Below are positions 29,032 through 44,687 of a stretch of 64,000 nt of DNA, piece by piece. The DNA comes from Comamonadaceae bacterium 2FH (GTDB taxonomy: Bacteria > Pseudomonadota > Gammaproteobacteria > Burkholderiales > Burkholderiaceae_C): assembly GCA_005503335.1 (NCBI GenBank), contig SCMQ01000010.1, positions 1 through 64,000 of the forward strand. The letters run 5' to 3'. Each line of letters opens with the position of its first letter. Position 1 is the stretch's first letter. Both the position numbers and the translations under genes were made by a program. The notes under the pieces were generated by a model that was not told the origin of the DNA, did not search any database, and was given only the letters and a program-made list of their open reading frames with translations.

Positions 29032-30207
29032 ATGGGCTCGGCGTCCGCGGCCGCTCAGCAGGGCGTGGCCTCGTCCCCATCGTTCGCCATGGTCGCCGGC
29101 GAGGCCTCGGGCGACCTGCTGGCCGGCCTGCTGCTCGACGGCCTGCAGGCGCGCTGGCCCGGCCTGCGCGCGCAGGGCATAGGCGGGCCGCAGATGCTGC
29201 GGCGCGGTTTCGAGGCCTGGTGGCCCAGCGACAAGCTGGCGGTGCGCGGCTACGTCGAGGTGCTGCGCCATTACCGCGAGATCGTGGGCATACGCGACCG
29301 GCTGCGCGCGCGCCTGCTGGCCCAGCGGCCCGAGGTCTTCATCGGCGTCGACGCGCCCGACTTCAATCTCGACCTGGAGGCCGCGCTCAAACAGCAGGGC
29401 GTGCGGACCGTGCATTTCGTCTGCCCCTCGGTCTGGGCCTGGCGTGCCGAGCGCGTCGAGAAGATACGCCGCAGCGCCGACCATGTGCTGTGCATCTTCC
29501 CCTTCGAGCCCGAGCTGCTGGCGCGGCACGGCATAGACTCGACCTACGTGGGCCACCCGCTGGCCCAGGCCATCCCCCTGCAGCCCGATCGCGCCGCCGC
29601 GCGCGCGGCGCTGGGCCTGGACGCGGGCGAGACCGTGATCGCCCTGCTGCCGGGCAGCCGCGCCTCCGAGGTGCAGTACCTGGCGGCCCGCTTCTTGGAG
29701 GCCGCGGCCCAGGTGCTGCGGGCCAGGCCCGGGGTGCGCTTCGTGTTGCCCGCGCTGCCCGCGCTGCGCGCGCGCATAGAGGCGGCGGCGCGCGCCGCGC
29801 GGCTGGGCGAGCGCCTGCAGATCGTGACCGGCCAGTCGCACACCGTGCTGGCGGCCTGCGACCTGACGCTGATCGCCAGCGGCACGGCCACGCTGGAGGC
29901 GGCGCTGTTCAAGCGGCCCATGGTGATCGCCTACAACATGAACTGGCTGTCCTGGCAGATCATGCGCCGCAAGCAGCTGCAGCCCTGGGTCGGCCTGCCC
30001 AACATCCTGTGCCGCGACTTCGTCGTGCCCGAGCTGCTGCAGGACGCGGCGAGCCCACGCGCGCTGGCGCGTGCGCTGCTCGACTGGCTGGACGCGCCTG
30101 AGAAAATCACGGCTTTGCAACAACGCTTCACCGCGCTGCACCACGAGCTGCGGCGCGACACGGCACAGCTGGCGACCGATGCGATCGAAAAAGTTCTTGC
30201 AGGCTGA
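29032..30207 (+). CDS. lpxB: Lipid-A-disaccharide synthase
   Basis: A 391-residue GT19 glycosyltransferase that joins two acylated glucosamine units. [21 protein letters not shown] marks the N-terminal domain, [17 protein letters not shown] and [18 protein letters not shown] are conserved, and [20 protein letters not shown] is the sugar-nucleotide site. A GTG at 29026, two codons earlier, is an alternative start. The 3' end overlaps rnhB by 29 bp. Confidence 0.96.
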   Translation: MGSASAAAQQGVASSPSFAMVAGEASGDLLAGLLLDGLQARWPGLRAQGIGGPQMLRRGFEAWWPSDKLAVRGYVEVLRHYREIVGIRDRLRARLLAQRPEVFIGVDAPDFNLDLEAALKQQGVRTVHFVCPSVWAWRAERVEKIRRSADHVLCIFPFEPELLARHGIDSTYVGHPLAQAIPLQPDRAAARAALGLDAGETVIALLPGSRASEVQYLAARFLEAAAQVLRARPGVRFVLPALPALRARIEAAARAARLGERLQIVTGQSHTVLAACDLTLIASGTATLEAALFKRPMVIAYNMNWLSWQIMRRKQLQPWVGLPNILCRDFVVPELLQDAASPRALARALLDWLDAPEKITALQQRFTALHHELRRDTAQLATDAIEKVLAG

Positions 30208-30796
30208 GCAGGCTGCGCTGGCCTGGGATGCGCCCGGCCTGGTGGCCGGCGTGGACGAGGCCGGCCGCGGGCCGCTGGCCGGGCCCGTGGTGGCCGCGGC
30301 CGTGATCCTCGACGAGCTGAACCCTATCGCCGGCCTGGCCGACTCCAAGAAGCTCACGCCCGCGCGGCGCGAGCGGCTCTACGACGAGATCCGCGCCAAG
30401 GCCCTGTGCTGCGCCGTCGCCGAGGCCAGCGTGGAGGAGATCGACCGCCTCAACATCCTGCAGGCCACGCTGCTGGCCATGCGCCGGGCGGTGGAGGGCC
30501 TGCGCCTGAAGCCTGCCAAGGTGCTGGTCGACGGCAACCGCCTGCCGCGGCTCGACGTGCTGGCCGAGGCCATCGTCAAGGGCGACGCCAAGGTGGCGGC
30601 GATCTCGGCCGCCTCCATCCTGGCCAAGGTGCACCGCGACCGCTGGTGCGCCGATCTGCACCGGCAATACCCTCAGTACGGCTTCGACGCCCACAAGGGC
30701 TACGGCACGGCCACCCATGTGGCGGCGCTGCGCACCCATGGCGCCTGCCCGCAGCACCGCCGCTCGTTCAGCCCGGTGGCGGAGGTGCTGAGATGA
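30179..30796 (+). CDS. rnhB: Ribonuclease HII
   Basis: A 205-residue type 2 RNase H removing RNA from RNA-DNA hybrids. The active-site acidic residues lie in [19 protein letters not shown] and in VLVDGNRLP, with [17 protein letters not shown] and the C-terminal [17 protein letters not shown] as further signature blocks. The start at 30179 lies inside the lpxB 3' end. The stop overlaps the next start by ATGA. Confidence 0.96.
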   Translation: MRSKKFLQAEQAALAWDAPGLVAGVDEAGRGPLAGPVVAAAVILDELNPIAGLADSKKLTPARRERLYDEIRAKALCCAVAEASVEEIDRLNILQATLLAMRRAVEGLRLKPAKVLVDGNRLPRLDVLAEAIVKGDAKVAAISAASILAKVHRDRWCADLHRQYPQYGFDAHKGYGTATHVAALRTHGACPQHRRSFSPVAEVLR

Positions 30797-31572
30797 CTTC
30801 CGACGCCATCACCCACATCAGCTCGCGCGACAACGCCTTCGTCAAGGGCCTGCGCCGCCTGTCGCAGGACAACGCGGCCTACCGCCGGCAGGGCCAGGTC
30901 TGGCTGGAGGGCGACCACCTGTGCCGCGCGGCCCTGGCGCGCGGCCTGCGACCGGCCACGGCGGTGTTCGCCGAGTCTTTCTGGCCCCAGGCTCCCGAGG
31001 CCTGGTGGCAGGGCGCGGCTCGGACCGTGGTCCTGGCCGATGCGCTGTTCGCCGAGATCAGCGGCCTGGAGTCGCCGGCCCGCATGGGCTACGTGCTGGA
31101 CCTGCCGGCCGCGCCGGTGCTCCAGCCCGGCGTGGCCAGCGTGGTGCTGGACCGGGTGCAGGACGCGGGCAACGTCGGCTCCATCCTGCGCAGCGCGGCG
31201 GCCTTCGGCTTCCGCCAGGTGCTGGCGCTCAAGGGCACGGCGGCCCTGTGGGCGCCCAAGGTGCTGCGCGCCGGCATGGGCGCGCATTTCGGCCTGCAGC
31301 TGATCGAGGGGCTGGATGCCGATGCGCTGCAGGCCCTGCAGGTGCCGCTGGTCGTGACCAGCTCGCACCAGGGCAGCTTCCTGCACGAGCAGGCGCCGCC
31401 CATGCCCTGTGCCTGGGTGCTGGGCCACGAAGGGCAGGGCGTGGCTCCGGACCTGGCGGCGCGCGCAGCCATGGCGGTGCGCATCGCCCAGCCCGGCGGC
31501 GAGGAGTCGCTGAACGTGGCGGCCGCCGCCGCAATCTGCCTGCACGCCAGCGCCAGCGCGGCGCTTGCCTGA
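30793..31572 (+). CDS. TrmH/SpoU-family RNA 2'-O-methyltransferase
   Basis: A 259-residue SPOUT methyltransferase. Three family motifs are present: motif 1 [19 protein letters not shown], motif 2 [10 protein letters not shown] and motif 3 [16 protein letters not shown], which form the knotted AdoMet site. The N-terminal region ([16 protein letters not shown]) is the substrate-binding domain of the RlmB-like/TrmH subgroup. The methylated rRNA or tRNA position cannot be decided here. It overlaps rnhB (ATGA) and ends the long cluster. Confidence 0.9.
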   Translation: MTSDAITHISSRDNAFVKGLRRLSQDNAAYRRQGQVWLEGDHLCRAALARGLRPATAVFAESFWPQAPEAWWQGAARTVVLADALFAEISGLESPARMGYVLDLPAAPVLQPGVASVVLDRVQDAGNVGSILRSAAAFGFRQVLALKGTAALWAPKVLRAGMGAHFGLQLIEGLDADALQALQVPLVVTSSHQGSFLHEQAPPMPCAWVLGHEGQGVAPDLAARAAMAVRIAQPGGEESLNVAAAAAICLHASASAALA

Positions 31573-31629
31573 CCCGCAAATCGCGGGGTTTTCGCCAGTC
31601 TGGCGGCGGTGTGACAGCCCGGCCCGGGC

Positions 31630-31635
31630 TATAAT
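31630..31635 (+). promoter_or_regulatory. carAB promoter -10
   Basis: A consensus TATAAT in GGGCTATAATGAGCGG, giving a leader of about 130 nt before carA. No clear -35 lies at 17 bp; GTGACA at 31611-31616 is too close (13 bp). Confidence 0.55.
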
Positions 31636-31770
31636 GAGCGGCTTTCCCGCAACACCTACGTCCCAAGCGCCATCCCGAGCCTATCCCCACAGAAGCAGCC
31701 AGCAGGAGTCTCTTTCAGGAGTTTCTTCTCGAGCGCGTTTGGGCGTACCCGCAACCATCCGGAGAACCCA

Positions 31771-32952
<1,182 letters not shown>

Positions 32953-32964
32953 GCCCCCACGTTC

Positions 32965-33016
32965 ACGGCTTCGCCGTTTCACTGCCCCCCGAGGGGGCCT
33001 TCGCTCCCTTGGAGCG
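32965..33016. repeat. Triple-hairpin intergenic element between carA and carB
   Basis: Three consecutive stem-loops, each with a 3-base loop: ACGGC-TTC-GCCGT (32965-32977), GCCCCC-CGA-GGGGGC (32984-32998) and CGCTCC-CTT-GGAGCG (33002-33016). From memory, similar hairpin strings recur between genes in Comamonadaceae genomes. It lies inside the transcript and is not a classic terminator because no T run follows. Confidence 0.6.
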
Positions 33017-33033
33017 GTCCTGCGAGAGCGAAA

Positions 33034-36291
<3,258 letters not shown>

Positions 36292-36301
36292 TCCCGCTTG
36301 C

Positions 36302-36319
36302 GGGGCCGCGCGCGGCCCC
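36302..36319. other. Perfect GC palindrome after carB
   Basis: GGGGCCGCGCGCGGCCCC is an 18-bp perfect palindrome starting about 10 bp after the carB stop. No T run follows it, so it may only stabilise or pause the carAB mRNA. Confidence 0.4.
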
Positions 36320-36330
36320 TGCAATCGCGG

Positions 36331-36386
36331 CATAATGGCGAGACACAGACACCGCCGGACGGCAACGCTCGGCGGTTTCCTTTTTT
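36331..36386 (+). terminator. Terminator/attenuator in the greA leader, with possible promoter
   Basis: ACCGCCG (36351-36357) pairs with CGGCGGT (36370-36376), followed by TTTCCTTTTTT. A CATAAT hexamer at 36331-36336 could be a -10, so transcription could start near 36343 and largely stop at 36386, before greA. This resembles the E. coli greA leader, where short GraL RNAs end upstream of the gene; it is also a plain terminator for carAB. Confidence 0.65.
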
Positions 36387-36467
36387 GCCCGGGCCCGGCG
36401 CCGAATGCCGTGCCGGCCCCGACGCCATCGCCCGGCACGCGATGGCCGAAGAACCTTGGAGCATGAC

Positions 36468-36944
36468 ATGGCCACCATTCCTATCACCAAGCGCGGCGCG
36501 GAAAAGCTCAAGCACGAGCTGCACCGCCTCAAGACCGTGGACCGCCCCTCGGTCATCAACGCCATTGCCGAGGCGCGCGCCCAGGGCGACCTGAGCGAGA
36601 ACGCCGAGTACGAGGCCGCCAAGGACCGCCAGGGCTTCATCGAAGGCCGCATCCAGGAGATCGAGGGCAAGCTCTCGGCGGCCCAGATCATCGACCCGTC
36701 CTCGGTGGACGCGGGCGGCAAGGTGGTGTTCGGCGCCACGGTCGAGCTCGAGGAAGAGGCCAGCGGCGACGCCGTCACCTACCAGATCGTGGGCGAGGAC
36801 GAGGCCGACCTCAAGCTGGGCCTGATCAACATCAGCAGCCCGATCGCACGCGCGCTGATCGGCAAGGAGGAGGGCGACACCGCCGAGGTGCAGGCGCCGG
36901 GTGGCCTCAAGCGCTACGAGATCGTGGCGGTCTCTTACCTCTGA
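36468..36944 (+). CDS. greA: Transcription elongation factor GreA
   Basis: A 158-residue secondary-channel factor that stimulates transcript cleavage by backtracked RNA polymerase. The coiled-coil N-domain contains [20 protein letters not shown] with the acidic tip, and the C-terminal FKBP-like domain contains [18 protein letters not shown]. The start at 36468 matches family length. Its stop overlaps the next start by one base (TGATG). Confidence 0.97.
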   Translation: MATIPITKRGAEKLKHELHRLKTVDRPSVINAIAEARAQGDLSENAEYEAAKDRQGFIEGRIQEIEGKLSAAQIIDPSSVDAGGKVVFGATVELEEEASGDAVTYQIVGEDEADLKLGLINISSPIARALIGKEEGDTAEVQAPGGLKRYEIVAVSYL

Positions 36945-37351
36945 TGCACCGCCTGCCGGTCCTGTTCGCCGCCTGCTGGTGGGGCAGCCTGACGACCATA
37001 GGATTCCTGGTCGTGCCGCTGCTGTTTGCCCACCTGCCCAGCCCGGCCCAGGCCGGCGGCATGGCGGCCCGGCTGTTCGGCGCCCAGACCTGGGTGTCCC
37101 TGGTCTGCGGCTTGCTGCTGCTCATGTCCCTGCGCGGCGATGACGGGGCGGCGGCCGAGCGCAGCGCCTTGCTGTTCCTCGTGGCCGGCGGCCTGCTGCT
37201 GGCCCTGCTGTCGGAGTTCTCGGTCGCCCCGCGTATCGTGGCGCGCGAGAACCTGCGGCTCTGGCATGGCGTCGGCAGCGGCCTGTACTTGCTGCAATGG
37301 CTGTGCGCCACGGCCCTGCTGTGGCGGCTGGCGCGCCGCTCGCCCGCCTGA
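36944..37351 (+). CDS. DUF4149-family membrane protein
   Basis: A 135-residue protein with about four predicted membrane helices (PVLFAACWWGSLTTIGFLVV, TWVSLVCGLLLLMS, ALLFLVAGGLLLALLS, GLYLLQWLCATALLW) and short loops, matching the DUF4149 family of small betaproteobacterial membrane proteins of unknown role. Translation is coupled to greA by a one-base overlap. Nothing further can be inferred. Confidence 0.75.
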   Translation: MHRLPVLFAACWWGSLTTIGFLVVPLLFAHLPSPAQAGGMAARLFGAQTWVSLVCGLLLLMSLRGDDGAAAERSALLFLVAGGLLLALLSEFSVAPRIVARENLRLWHGVGSGLYLLQWLCATALLWRLARRSPA

Positions 37352-37372
37352 GCCGGCGCCGCCTGCCGCGGC

Positions 37373-38119
37373 TCACTCCCGCCAGTGTTCGGCCACCCAG
37401 CGTGCCGGCTGGATGAAGCGCAAGCGCCGGTTGCGCCGGCCGGCCAGGGCGTCAGGCGGGTTGCACTCGCCGTGGAAGATCACGATGCGCGCGTCCGGCG
37501 GCACGTAGGGCGCCTTCCAGTAGTTGCTGGGCCAGCGCGGAATGCTGTGGTACTTGAAGCTGGGGCACCAGGCGGCCGGCCAGTAGGCCAGCTTGCCCTG
37601 CCGGTGCAGGAAGTCGGACAGATAGGCCTGCTCGTTGCGGTACTTGGCGCGGATTTCCTCGACATGGCTGCGGAAGTACTCGAGCACGTCGGGATGGGCG
37701 CCGAGCTCGAAGCGGTAGACCGAGGAGTTGCCGGTGACGCGCCAGGGCCGCTTGTAGTCGTGGATGATCAGGAACTCGCCGGGCTGCTCGAAGAAGGCGT
37801 CCAGGCTGCCGACGATGACCACGTCCACGTCCAGGAACAGGGCCGTGCCCTTGAGGCCGTGCAGGTCGGCGGCGAAGGACACCAGCTTGGTCCAGCCGCG
37901 CTCGGGGATGCCGGGCGGCAGGTCCAGCGGCGGAATGGCAAAGCAATCGACCTCGGGGCGTATGCCCTTGGGGTCGTCGGTCAGGCAGACCATGCGGAAC
38001 GGGCCGCGCAGGTGCCGGCGCACCATGGCGTAGAGCCGGTTGACATACTCGGGGCCGTATTTCGTGCCCCATTTCATGCAGATGACGTTGCGCTGCGCTG
38101 CCTCTCCGGGTGCACTCAT
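37373..38119 (-). CDS. Glycosyltransferase-like protein (nucleotide-sugar fold)
   Basis: A 248-residue soluble protein resembling GT-A-fold glycosyltransferases of the type found in polysaccharide and capsule loci. [21 protein letters not shown] opens the fold, a DxD-like metal motif appears in [13 protein letters not shown], and [11 protein letters not shown] and [15 protein letters not shown] follow. No signal peptide or membrane segment. It starts 4 bp after the yhbY stop, so it is probably in that operon, an odd partner for an RNA-binding ribosome-assembly protein. Donor and acceptor are unknown. Confidence 0.7.
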   Translation of the reverse strand: MSAPGEAAQRNVICMKWGTKYGPEYVNRLYAMVRRHLRGPFRMVCLTDDPKGIRPEVDCFAIPPLDLPPGIPERGWTKLVSFAADLHGLKGTALFLDVDVVIVGSLDAFFEQPGEFLIIHDYKRPWRVTGNSSVYRFELGAHPDVLEYFRSHVEEIRAKYRNEQAYLSDFLHRQGKLAYWPAAWCPSFKYHSIPRWPSNYWKAPYVPPDARIVIFHGECNPPDALAGRRNRRLRFIQPARWVAEHWRE

Positions 38120-38123
38120 GCTT

Positions 38124-38597
38124 TTAGCCCTGGCTGCGCTTCTTGACCGACTTCTGCTTGGGCTTGGCGCGCTTGATCTGGCCGCCCGGCGTGAGCCGCT
38201 GGTTGCCGAGCACGCGCAGGGTGCGAACCTCGGGCCGCTGGCCGCCGCGCTTGCTGTACTTGAGCACCTTGAAGTCGCGCGGACCGGGCTTGCGGTCCTC
38301 GTCGATCACCTTTTCCTTTTCGGGCATGGGACGCCACAGCACCAGCAGCTTGCCGATGTGCTGGATGGGGGCGGCGCCGAGCTGGTCGGCGAGCTGCTGG
38401 TACATGGCTTCGCGCGCCACGCGGTCGTCGCCGAGCACGCGGATCTTGATCAGCCCATGGGCGTTCAGGGCCGCGTCGGCCTCCTTGAGGACCGCGGGCG
38501 TCAGTCCGTCGCCGCCGATCATGACCACCGGGTCGAGGTGGTGGGCTTCGGCGCGGTGCACCTTGCGCTGGGCGGGGGTAAGTTGAATTTGAGGCAT
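38124..38597 (-). CDS. yhbY: YhbY-type RNA-binding (CRM domain) protein
   Basis: A 157-residue protein whose N-terminal CRM domain (about 5-100) reads [23 protein letters not shown] followed by [11 protein letters not shown] and [11 protein letters not shown], as in YhbY, a factor associated with pre-50S particles. A basic C-terminal tail of about 50 residues ([16 protein letters not shown]) is longer than in the 97-residue E. coli protein. It diverges from rlmE across 51 bp, the same arrangement as in many proteobacteria. Confidence 0.92.
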   Translation of the reverse strand: MPQIQLTPAQRKVHRAEAHHLDPVVMIGGDGLTPAVLKEADAALNAHGLIKIRVLGDDRVAREAMYQQLADQLGAAPIQHIGKLLVLWRPMPEKEKVIDEDRKPGPRDFKVLKYSKRGGQRPEVRTLRVLGNQRLTPGGQIKRAKPKQKSVKKRSQG

Positions 38598-38648
38598 AAC
38601 CGTATTATCTCCGGGGCCTGTCCGCGGGCCGAGGGACAATCCACATGT

Positions 38649-39314
38649 ATGAAAGTCAAAACGAAGAGTAAAAAGGTCAACAAGGCGTGGCTCAACGACC
38701 ATGTCAACGACCCCTACGTCAAGCTCGCCCAGAAGGAGGGCTACCGGGCCCGCGCGGCCTACAAGCTCAAGGAAATCGACGAGGCCCTGCACCTGATCAA
38801 GCCCGGCCAGCTGGTGGTGGACCTGGGCTCCAGCCCGGGCGCCTGGAGCCAGTACCTGCGCCGCCGACTTTCGCCCTCCGGCGCCGCCGTGGGCGAGCTG
38901 GCCGGCATCATCATCGGCCTGGACATCCTGCCCATGGAGCCTATCGAGGGCGTCAGCTTCCTGCAGGGCGATTTCCGCGAGCCCGAGGTGCTGGCCAGCC
39001 TCGAGGCGGCGGTGGCCGGCCGCCAGGCCGATGTCGTGGTTTCGGACATGGCGCCCAACCTCTCGGGCATCGAGTCGGCCGACGCCGCGCGCATCGCCCA
39101 CCTGGTCGAGCTGGCCGTGGAATTCGCCCAGAACCACATGAAGCCGGACGGGGCGCTGGTGGTCAAGGTGTTCCATGGCAGCGGCTACAGCCAGCTGGTC
39201 AAGCTGTTCAAGGAGACCTTCCGCGTGGTCAAGCCGATCAAGCCCAAGGCCTCGCGCGACAAGTCCTCGGAGACCTTCCTGGTGGGCATTGGCCTGAAGC
39301 GGGCGCCGGCTTGA
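38649..39314 (+). CDS. rlmE: 23S rRNA 2'-O-methyltransferase RlmE (FtsJ)
   Basis: A 221-residue Rossmann-fold methyltransferase modifying U2552 of 23S r[17 protein letters not shown] starts the fold with the catalytic Lys; [15 protein letters not shown] is the AdoMet site; [11 protein letters not shown] supplies the catalytic Asp; [15 protein letters not shown] contains the second Lys and [14 protein letters not shown] the final acid. It precedes ftsH by 147 bp, the classical pair under heat-shock control in E. coli. Confidence 0.97.
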   Translation: MKVKTKSKKVNKAWLNDHVNDPYVKLAQKEGYRARAAYKLKEIDEALHLIKPGQLVVDLGSSPGAWSQYLRRRLSPSGAAVGELAGIIIGLDILPMEPIEGVSFLQGDFREPEVLASLEAAVAGRQADVVVSDMAPNLSGIESADAARIAHLVELAVEFAQNHMKPDGALVVKVFHGSGYSQLVKLFKETFRVVKPIKPKASRDKSSETFLVGIGLKRAPA

Positions 39315-39395
39315 CCGCGGTCAAACCGGCTTGAAACCGCCGGTAAATCCTTGCTGTGTCTATGGCCGCTATGGGCAAAATCCATGGCCGGCTGG

Positions 39396-39423
39396 CTTGA
39401 AGCGCCTAAAATGAACTCCAGTT
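39396..39423 (+). promoter_or_regulatory. Candidate sigma-32 promoter of ftsH
   Basis: CTTGAA (39396-39401), a 14-bp gap, and CTCCAGTT (39416-39423) resemble the E. coli heat-shock promoter CTTGAA-N-CCCCATNT, with about six of eight bases of the -10 matching. It lies about 38 bp before the TTG start of ftsH. Confidence 0.4.
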
Positions 39424-39461
39424 AATGCATATTGCTGAAGTTTTTGTGACTGGAGCCTGGC

Positions 39462-41378
<1,917 letters not shown>

Positions 41379-41397
41379 AGGCCCGCTGGCGTAGCGC

Positions 41398-41420
41398 ACG
41401 GGGCTTCGGCCCCGTTTTTT
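41398..41420 (+). terminator. Rho-independent terminator after ftsH
   Basis: ACGGGGC (41398-41404), TTCG tetraloop, GCCCCGT (41409-41415), then a run of six T. Confidence 0.92.
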
Positions 41421-41450
41421 CTTTCCTTCGCTCAATCGGATTCCCGCCTC

Positions 41451-42296
41451 ATGATCTGGCAGACCAGCCGCTTCGACATCGACCTGAGCCAGCCCCGGGT
41501 CATGGGCATCGTCAACGTCACGCCCGACTCCTTCTCGGACGGCGGCCGCCACGCGACCACGGCCCAGGCCCTGCGCCACTGCGAGCGGCTGATCGAGCAG
41601 GGCGCCCATATCCTGGACATCGGCGGCGAATCGACGCGCCCCGGTGCGCCGGCCGTGCCGCTGGACGAGGAACTGGCCCGCGTGGTGCCGCTGGTGCGCG
41701 AGGCGGCCAGCCTGGGCGTGCCGCTGTCGGTCGACACCTACAAGCCCGAGGTCATGCAGGCCGTGCTGGACCAGGGCGCCGACATCGTCAACGACATCTG
41801 GGCGCTGCGCCAGGGCGATGCGGCCAATGTGGTGGCGCGCCACCCGCGCTGCGGCGTCTGCCTGATGCACATGCACGGCGAGCCGGCCAGCATGCAGGCC
41901 CGTCCCATGGCGGGCGAGGTGCTGCCCCAGGTGAGCGCCTTCCTGCGCGAGGCGGCCGAACGGCTGCAGGGGCTGGGGGTGCGCAAGGAGCGCATCACGC
42001 TGGATCCGGGCTGCGGTTTCGGCAAGACGGTGGCGCAGAACTTCAGCCTGCTGGCGCGCCAGGCCGAGCTGCTGGCCCTGGGCTACCCACTGCTGCTGGG
42101 GTGGTCGCGCAAGTCCTCGCTGGGCGCCGTGACCGCCGTGGGCGGCCAGCCCCTGCCGCCGCAGGAGCGCCTGGTGCCCAGCGTGGCCGCGGCCCTGCTG
42201 GCCGTGGAGCGCGGTGCGGCCATCGTGCGCGTGCACGATGTGCGCGAGACCGTGCAGGCGCTGCAGGTCTGGCAGGCCATGCAGGCGGCGGCCTGA
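41451..42296 (+). CDS. folP: Dihydropteroate synthase
   Basis: A 281-residue TIM-barrel enzyme condensing pterin diphosphate with p-aminobenzoate, the sulfonamide target. [43 protein letters not shown] and [14 protein letters not shown] are the folate-synthase signatures. It lies between ftsH and glmM, the same order as in E. coli. Confidence 0.96.
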   Translation: MIWQTSRFDIDLSQPRVMGIVNVTPDSFSDGGRHATTAQALRHCERLIEQGAHILDIGGESTRPGAPAVPLDEELARVVPLVREAASLGVPLSVDTYKPEVMQAVLDQGADIVNDIWALRQGDAANVVARHPRCGVCLMHMHGEPASMQARPMAGEVLPQVSAFLREAAERLQGLGVRKERITLDPGCGFGKTVAQNFSLLARQAELLALGYPLLLGWSRKSSLGAVTAVGGQPLPPQERLVPSVAAALLAVERGAAIVRVHDVRETVQALQVWQAMQAAA

Positions 42297-42326
42297 GGGC
42301 ACCCGGGACGGCCGCAGGGGGCATCC

Positions 42327-42332
42327 TAGAAT
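42327..42332 (+). promoter_or_regulatory. Possible -10 of glmM
   Basis: TAGAAT in ATCCTAGAATCGACG, 34 bp before the glmM start; the same hexamer context (CCTAGAATC) occurs upstream of phaR. No clear -35. Confidence 0.4.
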
Positions 42333-42366
42333 CGACGGGACTATTCACAGTCAAGGGAACAGAAAA

Positions 42367-43701
42367 ATGACGCGCAAATACTTCGGCACCGACGGCATCC
42401 GCGGCACCGTGGGCCAGGCCCCGATCACGCCCGACTTCGCGCTGCACCTGGCGCATGCCGTGGGCCGCGTGCTCAAGCGCAGCGAGGCGCATCCCACGGT
42501 GCTGATCGGCAAGGACACGCGCATCTCGGGCTATATGCTGGAGAGCGCGCTAGAGTCCGGCTTCAATTCCGCCGGGGTGGACGTGGTGCTGCTCGGCCCC
42601 GTGCCCACGCCCGCCGTGGCCTACCTCACGCGCGCCCAGCGCGCCAGCCTGGGTGTGGTCATCAGCGCCAGCCACAACCCGTTCCCCGACAACGGCATCA
42701 AGTTCTTCAGCGCCCAGGGCGCCAAGCTGCCCGACGCCTGGGAGCAGGCGGTGGAGGCCGCGCTGGAGGAGCCGCCCATGTGGGTCGACTCGGCCAGCCT
42801 GGGCAAGGCGCGGCGCCTGGACGACGCGGCCGGCCGCTACATCGAGTTCTGCAAGAGCACTTTCTCGCACGACCTCACGCTCAGGGGCCTGAAGATCGTG
42901 GTCGACGCTGCGCACGGCGCGGCCTACCACATCGCGCCCAAGGTATTCCACGAACTGGGCGCCGAGGTCGTGGCCATAGGCTGCGCGCCCGACGGCCTGA
43001 ACATCAACCACGAGGTCGGCGCCACGCACCCGCAGGCCCTGGTCGAGGCCGTCAAGGCGCACAAGGCCGACTACGGCGTGGCGCTGGACGGCGACGCCGA
43101 TCGCCTGCAACTGGTCGATGCGACGGGGCGTTTGTACAACGGCGACGAGCTGCTGTACCTGATGGTCGCCGACCGCATTGCGCGCGACGAGGACGTGCCG
43201 GGCGCCGTGGGTACGCTGATGACCAACATGGCCGTGGAGCTCGCGCTCAAGGCCAAGGGTGTGAAGTTCGTGCGCGCCAGGGTCGGCGACCGCTACGTGC
43301 TCGAGGAGTTGCACCAGCACCATTGGCTGCTCGGCGGCGAGGGCTCGGGCCACCTGCTGGCGCTGGACAAGCACACCACGGGCGATGGCCTGATCAGCGC
43401 ATTGCAGGTGCTGCAGGCCTGCGTGGGCAGCGGCAAGACCCTGGCCGAGTTGCTGGCCGGCGTCACCCTGTTCCCGCAGACCCTGATCAACGTGCGGCTC
43501 GCGCCCGGCCAGGACTGGAAGGCCAGTGCCGGCCTGGCCGAGGCCCAGCGCGCGGTCGAGGCCGAACTGGGCCAGAGCGGGCGCGTGCTGATCCGCGCCA
43601 GCGGCACCGAGCCGCTGCTGCGCGTGATGGTGGAGGCGCGCGACCCGGCCCAGGCCCAGGCCTGCGCCGAACGCCTGGCGCAGGCGGTGCGGGCGGGATA
43701 G
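42367..43701 (+). CDS. glmM: Phosphoglucosamine mutase
   Basis: A 444-residue alpha-D-phosphohexomutase making glucosamine-1-phosphate for UDP-GlcNAc. The N-terminal [14 protein letters not shown], the active-site phosphoserine loop [10 protein letters not shown] with Ser102, the metal loop [11 protein letters not shown] and the C-terminal phosphate-binding [14 protein letters not shown] are all present. GlcNAc from this step feeds the LpxA pathway and peptidoglycan. It converges on the ribokinase-like gene. Confidence 0.97.
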   Translation: MTRKYFGTDGIRGTVGQAPITPDFALHLAHAVGRVLKRSEAHPTVLIGKDTRISGYMLESALESGFNSAGVDVVLLGPVPTPAVAYLTRAQRASLGVVISASHNPFPDNGIKFFSAQGAKLPDAWEQAVEAALEEPPMWVDSASLGKARRLDDAAGRYIEFCKSTFSHDLTLRGLKIVVDAAHGAAYHIAPKVFHELGAEVVAIGCAPDGLNINHEVGATHPQALVEAVKAHKADYGVALDGDADRLQLVDATGRLYNGDELLYLMVADRIARDEDVPGAVGTLMTNMAVELALKAKGVKFVRARVGDRYVLEELHQHHWLLGGEGSGHLLALDKHTTGDGLISALQVLQACVGSGKTLAELLAGVTLFPQTLINVRLAPGQDWKASAGLAEAQRAVEAELGQSGRVLIRASGTEPLLRVMVEARDPAQAQACAERLAQAVRAG

Positions 43702-43734
43702 CGCGCGCCGTCGCCAGGCATGGCCGGCGCGCGC
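43701..43734. other. Inverted repeat between convergent glmM and kinase genes
   Basis: GCGCGCGCCG (43701-43710) and CGGCGCGCGC (43725-43734) form a 10-bp stem with a 14-base loop in the 44-bp gap between converging genes. It lacks a T run, so termination is only plausible. Confidence 0.4.
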
Positions 43735-43745
43735 TGCGCGCCCGG

Positions 43746-44687
43746 CTAGGGCTGCTGCAACTGCTCGGCCACCTGGGCCCGCGTGGGCATGCCGTCTATG
43801 GCGCCACGACGCGTGACGGACAGGGCGGCCGCGGCGTTGGCCCAGCGCATGGCGGTCTGCAGCGCTTCGCCGCGCGCCAGGGCCGCGGCCAGGGCGCCGG
43901 TGAAGGTGTCGCCCGCGCCTATGGTGTCGGTCACGGGCATGGTCCGGCCGGCCAGGCCGAGGGGCGGCTGGCCGCCTTCAAACAGCCGGCAGCCGGCCGC
44001 GCCCAGCGTCACCAGCACGGCGCGCGGGCCGCGCGCCAGCAGGGCAAGGGCGGCGTCGGCGACCGGGACATCGGCGTCCAGGCCGGCCAGCGCCCGCAGT
44101 TCGGTCTCGTTGGGCGTGAGCACGTCCACCAGGGCCAGCAGTTCGTCCGGCAGGGGGCGGGCGGGCGCGGGGTTGAGTACGGTCCGCGCACCGGCCTCGC
44201 GGGCGATGCGAAAGGCCTCCAGCGTGGCGGGCAGAGGCACCTCGCACGAGGCCATGACGAGCTTGCAGCGCGCGAGCTGGTCGCGCGCGCCCTGCACCTG
44301 CCGCGCACCCAGTCCGCTGCCGGCGCCGGGCGCCACGGCGATGCTGTTGTCGCCATCGTCGTAAACCAGGATCTGCGCCACGCCGCTGTGCTCGCCGGCG
44401 GCCTGTTCGACATGGGTGGTGTCTATGCCCTCGGCGTGCCAGAGCTGCATGCCCATGCGCCCGAAATCGTCGTCGCCGATGCGCGCAATGAGCGCCACGC
44501 GCGCGCCCTGGCGCGCGGCGGCGACGGCGGCGTTGCTGCCCTTGCCGCCCGGGCTGATGCTGAAGGCGCTCGCCATCAGCGTCTCACCGCGGGCGACGGG
44601 CCGCGTGACCCTCGAAATCAGGTCGGCATTCCAGCTGGCGACGCAGACCACCTCGGCGGGCGCCACGGGTTTCTCGTCGCGCGCCAC
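43746..44687 (-). CDS. PfkB/ribokinase-family carbohydrate kinase
   Basis: A 313-residue sugar kinase. FSISPGGKGSNAAVAAARQG is the substrate-binding di-glycine motif, and DTIGAGDTFTGALAAALARG contains the catalytic Asp of ribokinases; LNPAPARPLPDELLALVDVLT and ETELRALAG also fit RbsK. A GTG start at 44687 overlaps the dctM TAG stop by one base, making it the last gene of the TRAP operon. The substrate is uncertain: it could be D-ribose, or a deoxysugar intermediate. Confidence 0.85.
   Translation of the reverse strand: MARDEKPVAPAEVVCVASWNADLISRVTRPVARGETLMASAFSISPGGKGSNAAVAAARQGARVALIARIGDDDFGRMGMQLWHAEGIDTTHVEQAAGEHSGVAQILVYDDGDNSIAVAPGAGSGLGARQVQGARDQLARCKLVMASCEVPLPATLEAFRIAREAGARTVLNPAPARPLPDELLALVDVLTPNETELRALAGLDADVPVADAALALLARGPRAVLVTLGAAGCRLFEGGQPPLGLAGRTMPVTDTIGAGDTFTGALAAALARGEALQTAMRWANAAAALSVTRRGAIDGMPTRAQVAEQLQQP

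Noticed and set aside
43701-43734. Rho-independent terminator between glmM and the kinase gene
   Set aside because: Stem is strong but no T run follows on either strand; recorded only as an inverted repeat.
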